Of a stretch of DNA of 64,000 bases, positions 25,194 to 34,115 are shown in pieces (the first letter of the stretch is position 1; each line of letters starts with the position of its first letter). Position numbers and translations under genes: made by a program. Source of the stretch: Streptomyces daqingensis (GTDB lineage: Bacteria > Actinomycetota > Actinomycetes > Streptomycetales > Streptomycetaceae); contig NZ_BMMP01000007.1 in NCBI RefSeq assembly GCF_014645895.1, positions 62,001 through 126,000 of the forward strand, given 5' to 3'. The notes under the pieces are model-generated. The model made no database searches. It saw only the letters and a list, made by a program, of their open reading frames with translations, and was not told where the DNA came from.

Positions 25194-26951
25194 CTACGCC
25201 TGCCGCCGGACCTCCACGGTGCGGAAGCGGTCGGAGACGAACGCGCCGTCGCACAGGGCCGCGTTCGCGGCGGGGTTGCCGCCCGAACCGTGGAAGTCGG
25301 AGAAGGCGGCCGTCTGGTTCACGTACACGCCGCCCGTGAGGTTCAGCGACAGCTGCGCGCACTCGTCCAGGCAGGCGTCCTCGATCATCCGCTCCACGTC
25401 CGGCGACGTCGTGTACGCCCCGACCGTCATCGCGCCCTTCTCGCGGACCGTCCGCCGCAGCATCTCGACGGCGTCGGCCGTGGAGTCGACCGCGACCGCG
25501 AAGGAGACCGGGCCGAAGAACTCCGAGAAGCAGACGTCCTCCGAACCGGGCTTCCCCGCCTCAAGCTTGACGATGACGGGCGTACGCACCGTCGCCCCGG
25601 GGAAGTCCGGGTGCTCCACCGTCCGCGATTCGAGGGCCACTTCACCCAGCGACGGGGCCGACTCGACCCGCTCGCGGACCTGCTGGTTGACGATCGCGCC
25701 CAGCAGGGCGTTCGCCCGGGCGTCGTCACCGAGCAGCTTCCCCACCGCGGTGGCCAGATCGGCCACGACCTCGTCGTAGCTCTTCTCGCCCGCGTCCGTG
25801 GAGATACCGCCGCGGGGGATGAGCAGGTTCTGCGGGGTGGTGCACATCTGGCCGCTGTAGAGCGACAGGGAGAAGGCGAGGTTGCCCAGCATCCCCTTGT
25901 AGTCGTCGGTGGAGTCGACGACGACCGTGTTGACTCCGGCCTTCTCGGTGAAGACGCGGGCCTGGTGGGCGTTGTTCTCCAGCCAGTCGCCGAACTCGGT
26001 GGAGCCGGTGTAGTCGATGATGCGGATCTCCGGCCGCAGAGCCAGCTCCTTGGCGATGCCCTCGCCGTCGCGCTCGGCCGCCAGCGCCACCAGGTTCGCG
26101 TCGAACCCGGCCTCCCTGAGCACGTCACGCGCGATGCGGACGGTGAGCGCCAGGGGGAGCACCGCCCGCGGGTGCGGCTTGACGAGGACGGGGTTGCCGG
26201 TGGCCAGGGACGCGAAGAAGCCCGGGTAGCCGTTCCAGGTGGGGAAGGTGTTGCAGCCGATGAGCAGGGAGACGCCGCGGCCCACGGGCGTGAAGTGCTT
26301 GCTCAGGTTCAGGGGGTCGCGCTTGCCCTGCGGCTTCGACCAGTCCGCGGAGCCCGGGGTGCGGACCTGCTCCGCGTAGGCGTAGGCGACGGCCTCCATG
26401 CCGCGGTCCTGGGCGTGCGGCCCGCCCGCCTGGAGCGCCATCATGAACGCCTGGCCGCTGGTGTGCATCACCGCGTGCGCGAACTCGTGCGTACGGGCGC
26501 TGATCCTCGCCAGGATCTCCAGGCATACCGCGGCCCGCACCTCCGGGCCCGCCGCACGCCAGGAGGGCATCGCCTCCCTCATCGCGGGAAGCAGCACGTC
26601 CAGATCGGGACGCGGGTACTCGATGCCCATCTCCAGGCCGTACGGCGAGACCTCCGTCGACGTCCAGCCGCCTTCCGGGCCCGCGCCGGGCTGCCCCTCG
26701 ATCTCGAAGCGGCCGCCGCGCAGCGCGTCGAAGGCGGCCTGCCCCTGCCCGGCGCTCAGCGAGCCCTCCGGGGCTCCCTCGACGCCCTCGCCGTACGCCT
26801 TCGGGTGCTCGGGGTGCGGCGACCAGTACTCCCTGGTCCGGATCGCCTCCAGCGCGCGGTCGAGTGTGGGACGGTGCCTCTCCGTCAGCTCGACCGCGGA
26901 GAGCGCAGTGTCGCTGGACGTGGTGACAGGTGTGGTCACGGGTGCGGTCAC
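25194..26951 (-). CDS. paaN: Phenylacetate degradation aldehyde dehydrogenase PaaN
   Basis: This 585-residue NAD(P)-dependent aldehyde dehydrogenase belongs to the actinobacterial PaaN type. In the pathway it oxidises the ring-opened semialdehyde CoA ester formed from phenylacetyl-CoA. Visible features include YGLEMGIEYPRPDLDVLLPAM, LLIGCNTFPTWNGYPGFFASL, DYTGSTEFGDWLENNA and the nucleophile region YSGQMCTTPQNL. It lacks the C-terminal MaoC-like hydratase domain found in E. coli PaaZ, so ring opening needs a separate hydratase. It is divergent from a TetR gene with a shared palindromic operator, and lies 17 kb from paaABCDE. Confidence 0.93.
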   Translation of the reverse strand: MTAPVTTPVTTSSDTALSAVELTERHRPTLDRALEAIRTREYWSPHPEHPKAYGEGVEGAPEGSLSAGQGQAAFDALRGGRFEIEGQPGAGPEGGWTSTEVSPYGLEMGIEYPRPDLDVLLPAMREAMPSWRAAGPEVRAAVCLEILARISARTHEFAHAVMHTSGQAFMMALQAGGPHAQDRGMEAVAYAYAEQVRTPGSADWSKPQGKRDPLNLSKHFTPVGRGVSLLIGCNTFPTWNGYPGFFASLATGNPVLVKPHPRAVLPLALTVRIARDVLREAGFDANLVALAAERDGEGIAKELALRPEIRIIDYTGSTEFGDWLENNAHQARVFTEKAGVNTVVVDSTDDYKGMLGNLAFSLSLYSGQMCTTPQNLLIPRGGISTDAGEKSYDEVVADLATAVGKLLGDDARANALLGAIVNQQVRERVESAPSLGEVALESRTVEHPDFPGATVRTPVIVKLEAGKPGSEDVCFSEFFGPVSFAVAVDSTADAVEMLRRTVREKGAMTVGAYTTSPDVERMIEDACLDECAQLSLNLTGGVYVNQTAAFSDFHGSGGNPAANAALCDGAFVSDRFRTVEVRRQA

Positions 26952-27020
26952 GAACGACCAACTCCTCGTCGGACTGGGTGGCTGGGGCTGTCGGACTTAC
27001 GGCGACACGTAGATACTGCT

Positions 27021-27034
27021 ACCGAACGATCGGT
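27021..27034. promoter_or_regulatory. PaaR-type operator between paaN and the TetR gene
   Basis: ACCGAACGATCGGT fits ACCG-N2-CG-N2-CGGT, which I recall as the core of the PaaR site in Corynebacterium. It lies 70 bp before paaN and 53 bp before the regulator ATG. The identical 14-mer lies before paaA, and a one-base variant before bkd operon 2. Confidence 0.7.
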
Positions 27035-27086
27035 CGGGGCAAGGGGGGCCGGAGAGCCTGTGGATAACCTGGATAGCATCGGCGCC

Positions 27087-27680
27087 ATGCCGGCCAAGCG
27101 CGACACCTACACGCCCGATTCGCTCCTGAAGGTCGCCGTGGAGGTGTTCATCGAGCGCGGCTACGACGGCACGTCCATGGAGCACCTCTCCCGGGCCGCG
27201 GGGATCTCCAAGTCCTCGATCTACCACCACGTCCGCGGCAAGGAGGAGCTGCTGCGCCGGGCGATAAGCCGCGCGCTGAACGGGCTCTTCGGCGTCCTGG
27301 ACGAACCGCGCGCACGCGAGGGCCGCGCCGTCGACCGGCTCGAACACGTCACGCGCCGCACCGTCGAGGTGCTGATGGCCGAGCTTCCGTACGTGACGCT
27401 GCTGCTGCGGGTCCGCGGCAACACCGACACCGAGCGCTGGGCCATGGCGCGCCGCCGCGAGTTCGACCAGCGGGTCTCGGAGCTGCTGAAGCAGGCCGTG
27501 GCGGACGGCGACCTGCGCTCCGACGTCGACGTGCGGCTGGCGACGCGGCTGCTCTTCGGGATGATCAACTCCATCGTGGAGTGGTACCGCCCCGGCCGGG
27601 CGGGCCGCGGCGGCTCCGCCACCAGCGACGAGGTCGCCGAGGCCGTCGTGCTCACGGCCTTCGCCGGCCTGCGGAGCTGA
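27087..27680 (+). CDS. paaR: TetR-family regulator, probable PaaR
   Basis: This is a 197-residue TetR repressor. The helix-turn-helix (about 10-55) reads LLKVAVEVFIERGYDGTSMEHLSRAAGISKSSIYHHVRGKEELL. The C-terminal ligand domain ends in LATRLLFGMINSIVEWYRPG. Position next to paaN and a palindrome repeated before paaA argue that it represses phenylacetate genes and is released by phenylacetyl-CoA, as for PaaR in other bacteria. That ligand is inferred. The ATG at 27087 is the only sensible start in the long frame, though no strong ribosome site precedes it. Confidence 0.8.
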   Translation: MPAKRDTYTPDSLLKVAVEVFIERGYDGTSMEHLSRAAGISKSSIYHHVRGKEELLRRAISRALNGLFGVLDEPRAREGRAVDRLEHVTRRTVEVLMAELPYVTLLLRVRGNTDTERWAMARRREFDQRVSELLKQAVADGDLRSDVDVRLATRLLFGMINSIVEWYRPGRAGRGGSATSDEVAEAVVLTAFAGLRS

Positions 27681-27694
27681 GCCCGCGCCGGAGC

Positions 27695-29374
27695 TCACCC
27701 CGCGTGCCCGGGCCCGTCTCGCTCCGGCAGGCGGGGAGCGTCCACGAGCACGCCCGGGTTGAGGACTCCGGCCGGGTCGAGGGCCGACTTGGCCGCCCGC
27801 AGCGCCAGCGCGAAGGGTTCGGGACGCTGCCGGTCGTAGCCCGGGCGGTGGTCCCTGCCGACGGCGTGGTGGTGCGTGACGGTGGCGCCGTGCCGGGTGA
27901 GCGTCTCCATGGCGGCCGTCTTGATCTCGTCCCACATGGCGATCTCGCTGCCCCGGCGCCCTGTGGCGATCACCGTGAAGTACGGGGCGGGGCCGTCCGG
28001 ATAGGCGTGCGTGAAGCGGCAGTTGATCATGCCGGGCCGCCCCGTGACCTCCTCGACGGCGGCACCGATGCCCGTCCGTACCTCCTCGATGAGCGCCGGG
28101 GCCCGGTCCCAGGTGCAGGCGGTCTCGAACGTCTCGGTGATCGCGCTCATCCGTGCCAGCCCGTCCCTCACATAGGGCATCCGAAGGAACGCGGACCGCC
28201 ACGCGCCGACGGCGCCCTCCGTGCCGTCCCTACCGCGGTCCCCCGCGCCCTCGGACGTACGGACGAGACCGCCGTGGTCGGCGGCGATCCCGGTCACCTC
28301 CGCGAGCCGCTCGCCGACCGGCCTGTGCGCCGACTCCACTCCGAGCACCAGCACGCTCGTCCCGTCGTCGGCGACGCCGGAGACGGCGGCCTCCCCGGGG
28401 TCGAGGAGCCGGCAGTTGGCAGGCTGGAGCCCGGACTGCGCGATGGCGCGCACCGCTTCGACGGCGGCGTCGAAACTGGTGAACGACACGGACGCCGACG
28501 CCTTGTGGACGGGACGGTCCTGCAGCCGCATCCACGCCTCGGTGATCACCCCGAGGGTCCCCTCGGAGCCGAGGAAGAGGCGGTCCGGTGAGGGACCGGC
28601 CCCGGATCCGGGCAGCCGCCACGACTCGGAGACTCCGGCGGGCGTCACGACGCGCATCGACTCGACCAGGTCGTCGATGTGCTGGTACTGCGTCGCGTAA
28701 TGCCCGCCGGCACGGGTGGCGAGCCAGCCGCCCAGCGTCGAGAACTCGAAGCTCTGCGGGAAGTGCCGCAGCGTCAGCCCGGACCCGCCGTCCGCGCCCG
28801 GCCCGCCGGTGATCTCCCGGAGCCGGGCCTCCAGGGCGGGGCCGAGTACGCCCGCCTGGATGCGCGCCGCCCTGCTCACGGTGTCGACCTCCAGGACCCG
28901 GTCCATCGCGGACAGGTCGAGGGTGAGCACCCCGGCGTGGGAGTCCCCGCGGTACTCGACGCCGCCGACCACCGAGCTGCCGCCGCCGTAGGGGATCGCC
29001 GCCACGTTCCGCGAGCCCGCCCAGTCCAGCAGGTCCACCAGCTCCGTCTCGGTCCGCGGGAAGGCGACCAGGTCGGGCGCCGCCGCGAGGTCGCCGCGGA
29101 GCGCGCGGACGACGTCGCGGTAGGCCTTGCCGTAGGTGTGGCCGGCCCGCACCGCCGGGTCGTCGGACAGCAGGCGGGCGAGCCCGGCGGGAGGGCGGAC
29201 ACGCGGCGGTGCGAGTGCGAGGGAGCGGACGTCCGGTACGGGCAGCGGCGTCGCGGGCAGCCCCGGCAGGAGCGCCGCGAGTCCGGTGCACTCGCTGTCG
29301 GGGAGCGCTCTGTCCGTCCGTCCCCAGCCCCACCAGGAACGGGTGCTGCCGGACGGGGGATTCGTCGTCTCCAT
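27695..29374 (-). CDS. FAD-linked oxidase, alkyldihydroxyacetonephosphate-synthase-like
   Basis: This is a 559-residue flavoprotein of the FAD_binding_4/FAD-oxidase_C architecture. The PCMH FAD-binding region contains AIPYGGGSSVVGGVEYRG and SLTLRHFPQSFEFSTLGGWLATRAGG-like segments (here SGLTLRHFPQSFEF, STLGGWLATRAGGHYAT). The C-terminal cap includes HHHAVGRDHRPGYDRQRPEPF, resembling alkyl-DHAP synthase, the ether-lipid enzyme. Bacterial members may instead oxidise hydroxy acids; ether-lipid synthesis in actinomycetes is uncertain. GAAAGG lies 6 bases before the ATG at 29374. It follows the Lrp gene on the same strand with a 90-base gap. Confidence 0.87.
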   Translation of the reverse strand: METTNPPSGSTRSWWGWGRTDRALPDSECTGLAALLPGLPATPLPVPDVRSLALAPPRVRPPAGLARLLSDDPAVRAGHTYGKAYRDVVRALRGDLAAAPDLVAFPRTETELVDLLDWAGSRNVAAIPYGGGSSVVGGVEYRGDSHAGVLTLDLSAMDRVLEVDTVSRAARIQAGVLGPALEARLREITGGPGADGGSGLTLRHFPQSFEFSTLGGWLATRAGGHYATQYQHIDDLVESMRVVTPAGVSESWRLPGSGAGPSPDRLFLGSEGTLGVITEAWMRLQDRPVHKASASVSFTSFDAAVEAVRAIAQSGLQPANCRLLDPGEAAVSGVADDGTSVLVLGVESAHRPVGERLAEVTGIAADHGGLVRTSEGAGDRGRDGTEGAVGAWRSAFLRMPYVRDGLARMSAITETFETACTWDRAPALIEEVRTGIGAAVEEVTGRPGMINCRFTHAYPDGPAPYFTVIATGRRGSEIAMWDEIKTAAMETLTRHGATVTHHHAVGRDHRPGYDRQRPEPFALALRAAKSALDPAGVLNPGVLVDAPRLPERDGPGHAG

Positions 29375-29464
29375 GGGGGGCCTTTCGCGCCGCGGAGCCG
29401 TCAAGTTACTGGAGAGTTGCCCGCGGGGGGAGGGATGGACGGCTCGCGGTGCCGGCCCGCACCG

Positions 29465-30142
29465 TCAGATCTCCGGTTCGAGGTCCGTCTCCTCGAAGAC
29501 CAGCAGCGTCCTGGTGCTGATCACCTCGGGGATCGACTGGATGCGGGTCAGCACCAGGTCCCGCAGCGACCTGTTGTCGGCGGTGTGCACCAGCAGAAGC
29601 ACGTCGAAGTCCCCGCTGACCAGCGCCATGTGCGCGGCGCCCGGCAGCCTCAGCAGCTGCTCGCGGACGCTGCGCCAGGAGTCCTGCACGATCTTCAGAG
29701 TGATGTACGCGGACGCGCCCTGGCCGGCGCGCTCCTCGTCGATCCTGGCGCTGAAACCGCGGATGACGCCGTCGTCCACGAGCCGGTTGATGCGGGCGTA
29801 GGCGTTGGCGCGGGACACGTGCACCTGGTCCGCGAGGGCCCGTACGGACATCCGCCCGTCCGCACGCAGGAGACGCAGGATGTTCCGGTCGACCGGATCG
29901 AGGGGCCGCGCCGGGGGCCTCGTCTCCAGCGACGGCTGCGACAGGGGACGGAAGGACTCCCCCTCCGGCTGCTCCGGAGGCCGCTGCTGCGGGGGCTGCC
30001 CCGGAGACTGCTCCGGGGACTGCTCCGGAGACTGGGGCTTCTGCTCCCTGCCGTCCCGGCCGCCGGCCTGCCCGGCGCCAGGGCCCTGCCCGCCGTCGCC
30101 GCCGGGGGCGCTGGACGTGTTGGCAATCTGTCCGTCCGGCAT
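29465..30142 (-). CDS. Lrp/AsnC-family regulator with Pro/Gln-rich N-terminal extension (BkdR-like)
   Basis: This is a 225-residue protein whose C-terminal 145 residues form a standard Lrp regulator. The helix-turn-helix is LDPVDRNILRLLRADGRMSVRALADQVHVSRANAYARINRL, and the RAM effector domain contains HMALVSGDFDVLLLVH. The first 80 residues are an added low-complexity tail with repeated SPEQSPEQSPGQPPQQ. No other ATG or GTG lies between the first codon and the HTH, so the tail is probably real. It is divergent from the second bkd operon, and Lrp proteins at this position control branched-chain amino-acid catabolism. Confidence 0.85.
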   Translation of the reverse strand: MPDGQIANTSSAPGGDGGQGPGAGQAGGRDGREQKPQSPEQSPEQSPGQPPQQRPPEQPEGESFRPLSQPSLETRPPARPLDPVDRNILRLLRADGRMSVRALADQVHVSRANAYARINRLVDDGVIRGFSARIDEERAGQGASAYITLKIVQDSWRSVREQLLRLPGAAHMALVSGDFDVLLLVHTADNRSLRDLVLTRIQSIPEVISTRTLLVFEETDLEPEI

Positions 30143-30243
30143 GCCCGGTGGCCTCCCCTCGCTGGACGTCCTGCTCCCATCGAACGTTCACACGCTCAAG
30201 TTGTCCACAGGCTGGGGCCGCCTGTGGCCAAAACGCCCCGGCG

Positions 30244-30257
30244 ACCGAACAATCGGT
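30244..30257. promoter_or_regulatory. PaaR-type operator variant before bkd operon 2
   Basis: ACCGAACAATCGGT differs by one base from the paaN and paaA sites (CG centre changed to CA) and keeps both ACCG/CGGT arms. It lies between the Lrp gene and the E1-alpha gene, 68 bp before the chosen GTG. Confidence 0.5.
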
Positions 30258-30325
30258 AGGGAAGCCGACCGCTTCCGCGTCAGCCCGTGTCCACCACCAG
30301 CCACCCCCATGAGGAGGTGCTCGTC

Positions 30326-31498
30326 GTGACGGTCCTCGAGCAGTCCGGGTCCTACCACCTGGCCCCGCCCCCGGCCTGGCGTCCTCGCCGTGACCCCGCC
30401 CCGCTCCTGCCCGACCAGGAGCCCTACCGGCTGCTCGGCACCGGGGCGCAGCTCGACGGCGACCTCCTGCTGGAGCTCTACGGCCGGCTGGTGCGCGGGC
30501 GCCGCTACAACCAGCAGGCCACGGCGCTGACCAAACAGGGCCGGCTCGCCGTCTACCCCTCCTCGACCGGCCAGGAGGCCGCGGAGGTTGCCGCCGCCAT
30601 GGCGCTGCGCGAGCAGGACTGGCTCTTCCCGAGCTACCGGGACACCCTGGCCGCGGTCGCCCGCGGCCTGGACCCGGTGGAGGTGCTGTCGCTGCTCAGG
30701 GGCGACTGGCACAGCGGATACGACCCGCGCGCCAGCCGCGTGGCCCCCCTCAGCACGCCGCTCGCCACCCAGCTTCCGCACGCGGTGGGCCTGGCGCACG
30801 CCGCCCGCCTCAAGGGCGACGACGTCGTGGCGCTCGCGATGGTCGGCGACGGCGGCACCAGCGAAGGTGACTTCCACGAGGCGCTGAACTTCGCCGCGGT
30901 CTGGCAGGCCCCGGTGGTCTTCCTCGTGCAGAACAACGGCTTCGCGATCTCCGTGCCGCTGGCGAAGCAGACCGCCGCACCGAGCCTCGCCCACAAGGGC
31001 GTGGGCTACGGCATGCCGGGCCGGCTGGTCGACGGCAACGACGCGGCGGCCGTCCACCAGGTGCTCGGGGAGGCGGTCGAGCGCGCCCGCCGTGGTGAGG
31101 GCCCCTCACTGGTCGAGGCGGTGACGTACCGGGTGGACGCGCACACCAACGCCGACGACGCCACCCGCTACCGCGAGGCCGCCGAGGTCGAGGCCTGGCG
31201 CGAGCACGACCCGGTGGCGCTGATGGAGCGTGAACTGCGCTCCCGGGAGCTGCTGGACGACGAGGGCGCTCGGCGGACCGCCGAGTCGGCCGAGGAGATG
31301 GCACGGGACCTGCGCGAACGCATGAACCGGGACCCCGAGTTGCAGCCGATGGAGCTTTTCGAGCACGTCTTCGAGCACCGCACGCCGCAGCTGGAGCAGC
31401 AGGCCCGGCAGCTCCGCGCCGAACTCGACGCGGAACACGACGCGTCAGCGGCCCCGGGCGCCGCCGACCACTCCGGAAGCACGAAGGGGGACTCCTGA
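30326..31498 (+). CDS. bkdA: 2-oxoacid dehydrogenase E1 alpha, operon 2
   Basis: This 390-residue TPP-dependent alpha subunit has the thiamin motif MVGDGGTSEGDFHEALNFAAVWQ ending in QNNGFAIS, and the loop YRVDAHTNADDATRYR. It lacks the lysine-rich tail of the operon 1 copy. The GTG at 30326 is chosen because GAGGAGGTG lies 7 bases upstream; an earlier in-frame GTG (30287) has none. It is followed with a 1-base overlap by E1 beta. It could serve branched-chain or pyruvate-type 2-oxoacids; the Lrp neighbour favours the branched-chain role. Confidence 0.88.
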   Translation: MTVLEQSGSYHLAPPPAWRPRRDPAPLLPDQEPYRLLGTGAQLDGDLLLELYGRLVRGRRYNQQATALTKQGRLAVYPSSTGQEAAEVAAAMALREQDWLFPSYRDTLAAVARGLDPVEVLSLLRGDWHSGYDPRASRVAPLSTPLATQLPHAVGLAHAARLKGDDVVALAMVGDGGTSEGDFHEALNFAAVWQAPVVFLVQNNGFAISVPLAKQTAAPSLAHKGVGYGMPGRLVDGNDAAAVHQVLGEAVERARRGEGPSLVEAVTYRVDAHTNADDATRYREAAEVEAWREHDPVALMERELRSRELLDDEGARRTAESAEEMARDLRERMNRDPELQPMELFEHVFEHRTPQLEQQARQLRAELDAEHDASAAPGAADHSGSTKGDS

Positions 31499-32610
31499 TG
31501 AGTACGGCGACGGGCGCATCGGTGAACGCCGGAACGGGCGGTGAGGCGGCGCCGGCGGCCGAGGCGCGGCGGCCCCAGGCGGCACGCAAGCCGTCGACCA
31601 TGGCGCAGGCCCTCAACCGCGCGCTCCGGGACTCCCTCGCGGAGGACCCGTCCGTGCACGTGCTCGGTGAGGACGTGGGCGCGCTCGGCGGTGTCTTCCG
31701 CGTGACGGACGGCCTGACGAAGGAGTTCGGCGAGGACCGCTGCACGGACACCCCCCTCGCGGAGGCCGGGATCCTCGGCACCGCCGTGGGCATGGCGATG
31801 TACGGTCTGCGGCCGGTGGTCGAGATGCAGTTCGACGCGTTCGCCTACCCGGCCTTCGAGCAGCTCGTCTCGCATGTCTCCCGCATGCGCAACCGCACGC
31901 GCGGCCGGCTGCCCATGCCGATCACGGTGCGCGTGCCCTACGGCGGCGGCATCGGCGGCGTCGAGCACCACAGCGACTCCTCCGAGGCGTACTACATGGC
32001 GACGCCCGGGCTGCACGTCGTCACGCCGGCGACGGTCGCCGACGCCTACGGGCTGCTGCGCCGCTCCATCGCCAGCGACGACCCGGTGCTCTTCCTTGAG
32101 CCCAAGCGGCTCTACTGGAGCAAGGCCGACTGGTCGCCGGAGCAGCCGGAGAGCGTGCCGGAGATCGGGCGGGCGTGCGTCCGGCGGGCGGGCACGTCGG
32201 CGACTCTCGTCACGTACGGGCCGTCGCTCCCCGTCTGCATGGAGGCCGCCGAGGCGGCGGCGCGGGACGAGGGCTGGGACCTGGAGGTCGTCGACCTGCG
32301 GTCGCTCGTGCCCTTCGACGAGGAAACAGTGGTGGAGTCGGTGCGCCGCACGGGCCGCGCCGTGGTCGTCCACGAGTCGGCGGGCTTCGCCGGCCCGGGC
32401 GGGGAGCTGGCGGCCCGTATCGGCGAACGCTGCTTCCACTACCTGGAGGCGCCCGTGCTCCGCGTATCGGGCTTCGACATCCCCTATCCGCCGCCGATGC
32501 TGGAGAAGCATCATCTTCCCGACGTGGACCGGATTCTCGACGCGGTCTCCCGTCTGCAGTGGGAGAGCGAATGGCGGGCGGGCGGGACGCCCGAGGGAGG
32601 GGTGCGCTGA
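31498..32610 (+). CDS. bkdB: 2-oxoacid dehydrogenase E1 beta, operon 2
   Basis: This 370-residue E1 beta subunit carries VLGEDVGALGGVFRVTDGL, TDTPLAEAGILGTAVGMAMYGLRPVVEMQF, GGGIGGVEHHSDSSEAYY and the C-terminal VVVHESAGFAGPGGELAARI and VLRVSGFDIPYPPPMLEKHHLPD. About 35 N-terminal residues rich in Ala/Gly precede the fold. Start and stop codons overlap the neighbours by one base on each side (TGATG), so the three genes are translated as a coupled unit. Confidence 0.9.
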   Translation: MSTATGASVNAGTGGEAAPAAEARRPQAARKPSTMAQALNRALRDSLAEDPSVHVLGEDVGALGGVFRVTDGLTKEFGEDRCTDTPLAEAGILGTAVGMAMYGLRPVVEMQFDAFAYPAFEQLVSHVSRMRNRTRGRLPMPITVRVPYGGGIGGVEHHSDSSEAYYMATPGLHVVTPATVADAYGLLRRSIASDDPVLFLEPKRLYWSKADWSPEQPESVPEIGRACVRRAGTSATLVTYGPSLPVCMEAAEAAARDEGWDLEVVDLRSLVPFDEETVVESVRRTGRAVVVHESAGFAGPGGELAARIGERCFHYLEAPVLRVSGFDIPYPPPMLEKHHLPDVDRILDAVSRLQWESEWRAGGTPEGGVR

Positions 32611-34112
32611 TGGCGTCCGTACGCGAGTTCAACCTGCCCGACCTGGGCGAAGGGCTGACGGAGGCGACGGTCGTGCGGTGGATGGTCGCCGTCGGCGACG
32701 TCGTGACCGTCGATCAGCCGGTGGTCGAGGTCGAGACGGCGAAGGCGCTGGTGGAGGTGCCCTGCCCTTACGGCGGGGTGGTCACCGCCCGCTACGGCGA
32801 CGAGGGCACGGAGCTTCCCGTCGGGGCGCCCCTGATCACGGTGGCCGTCGGGGCTTCCGAGGAGGCGGGGGCGAACGGGGCGAACGGCGCTGCCGGGAGC
32901 GCCGGGCCCGCGGGCTCCGAGGCCGCCGGCGCTTCGGAGGGCTCGGACGGTTCCGGAAACGTGCTGGTCGGTTACGGCACGGCGGGTTCCGCCGGACGCC
33001 GCCGCCGGACCCGTCCCGTCGACGGCTTCCACCTGGCGGACGGGCAGGCACGTGGCGGTGTGGGCACCGCGCTCCCGCCGTCGCCGCCCCCGCAGGCCCC
33101 GCAGGGCGGCGCACAGGCCCCGCAGCCCGCGCCCGTCGAACCGTCCCAGCCGACGCACCGGCAGGGCCCTGTCGCCGTCATCTCACCGCTCGTGCGGCGT
33201 CTCGCCCGGGAGCACGGCCTCGACCTGCGCGGCATCCCGGGTTCCGGCCCGGAGGGCCTGATCCTGCGCGCGGACGTCGAGCGCGCCGCCCGCTCACGCG
33301 CCGAGGCGGCTCCGGCGGCGGCACCCGGCACGGCGGAGGGCACGGCAGCGGGCGCGGCCGGGGCTGTAGCCGGCGCCGCACCGCAGCAGGCCGCGCCGAC
33401 AGCCGGACGGGCGCCCATTCGCATTCCGCTCACCGGTTTCCGCGGCACGGTCGCCGACAAGCTCTCCCGCAGCCGCCGCGAGATCCCCGACGCGACCTGC
33501 TGGGTCGACGCCGACGCGACGGAGCTGCTCGCCGCACGCCGCGCCATGAACGACCACGGCGCGGCCCACGGCACCGGCAAGATCTCGCTGCTGGCGCTCC
33601 TCGCGCGCATCTGCACGGCCGCGCTCGCCCGCTTCCCCGAGCTGAACTCCACGGTCGACACAGACGCCCGGGAAGTCCTCCGCCACCCTGACGTGCACGT
33701 CGGCTTCGCCGCCCAGACGCCGCGCGGACTCGTCGTCCCCGTGGTGCGGAACGCCCACGACCTGGACGCCGACGGGCTGACGGCGGAGATGTCCCGGCTG
33801 ACGGAGTCGGCCCGTCAGGGCACGCTCACGCCGGGGGACATGACGGGAGGCACCTTCACCCTGAACAACTACGGGGTCTTCGGCGTGGACGGCTCGACAC
33901 CGATCATCAACCACCCCGAGTCCGCGATGCTCGGCGTCGGGCGCATCACGGAGAAGCCGTGGGTGGTGGACGGGCAGCTGGCCGTACGCCACGTGGTGCA
34001 GCTGTCGCTCACCTTCGACCACCGGGTGTGCGACGGAGGCACGGCGGGCGGCTTCCTGCGGTACGTGGCGGACTGCGTGGAACACCCGGCGGTGCTGCTC
34101 CGTACGCTCTAG
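32610..34112 (+). CDS. bkdC: 2-oxoacid dehydrogenase E2 (lipoyl acyltransferase), operon 2
   Basis: This is a 500-residue E2. The lipoyl domain has Lys45 in VETAKALVE. A long Gly/Ala/Pro-rich linker carries the peripheral-subunit-binding domain (SPLVRRLAREHGLDLRGIPGSGPEGLILRADV). The acyltransferase domain ends in LSLTFDHRVCDGGTAGGFLRYV, with the catalytic His in FDHRV. The site Asp differs in context from the operon 1 enzyme (FDHRLVDGELG), suggesting older divergence rather than a recent copy. No E3 gene is present. The next gene follows after 3 bases and may be read on the same message. Confidence 0.9.
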   Translation: MASVREFNLPDLGEGLTEATVVRWMVAVGDVVTVDQPVVEVETAKALVEVPCPYGGVVTARYGDEGTELPVGAPLITVAVGASEEAGANGANGAAGSAGPAGSEAAGASEGSDGSGNVLVGYGTAGSAGRRRRTRPVDGFHLADGQARGGVGTALPPSPPPQAPQGGAQAPQPAPVEPSQPTHRQGPVAVISPLVRRLAREHGLDLRGIPGSGPEGLILRADVERAARSRAEAAPAAAPGTAEGTAAGAAGAVAGAAPQQAAPTAGRAPIRIPLTGFRGTVADKLSRSRREIPDATCWVDADATELLAARRAMNDHGAAHGTGKISLLALLARICTAALARFPELNSTVDTDAREVLRHPDVHVGFAAQTPRGLVVPVVRNAHDLDADGLTAEMSRLTESARQGTLTPGDMTGGTFTLNNYGVFGVDGSTPIINHPESAMLGVGRITEKPWVVDGQLAVRHVVQLSLTFDHRVCDGGTAGGFLRYVADCVEHPAVLLRTL

Positions 34113-34115
34113 GGC

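Noticed and set aside
25290..27086. Upstream extension of the TetR frame through paaN (frame opens at 25290)
   Set aside because: The extension is antisense to paaN and has shadow-frame composition. The TetR fold begins right after the ATG at 27087.
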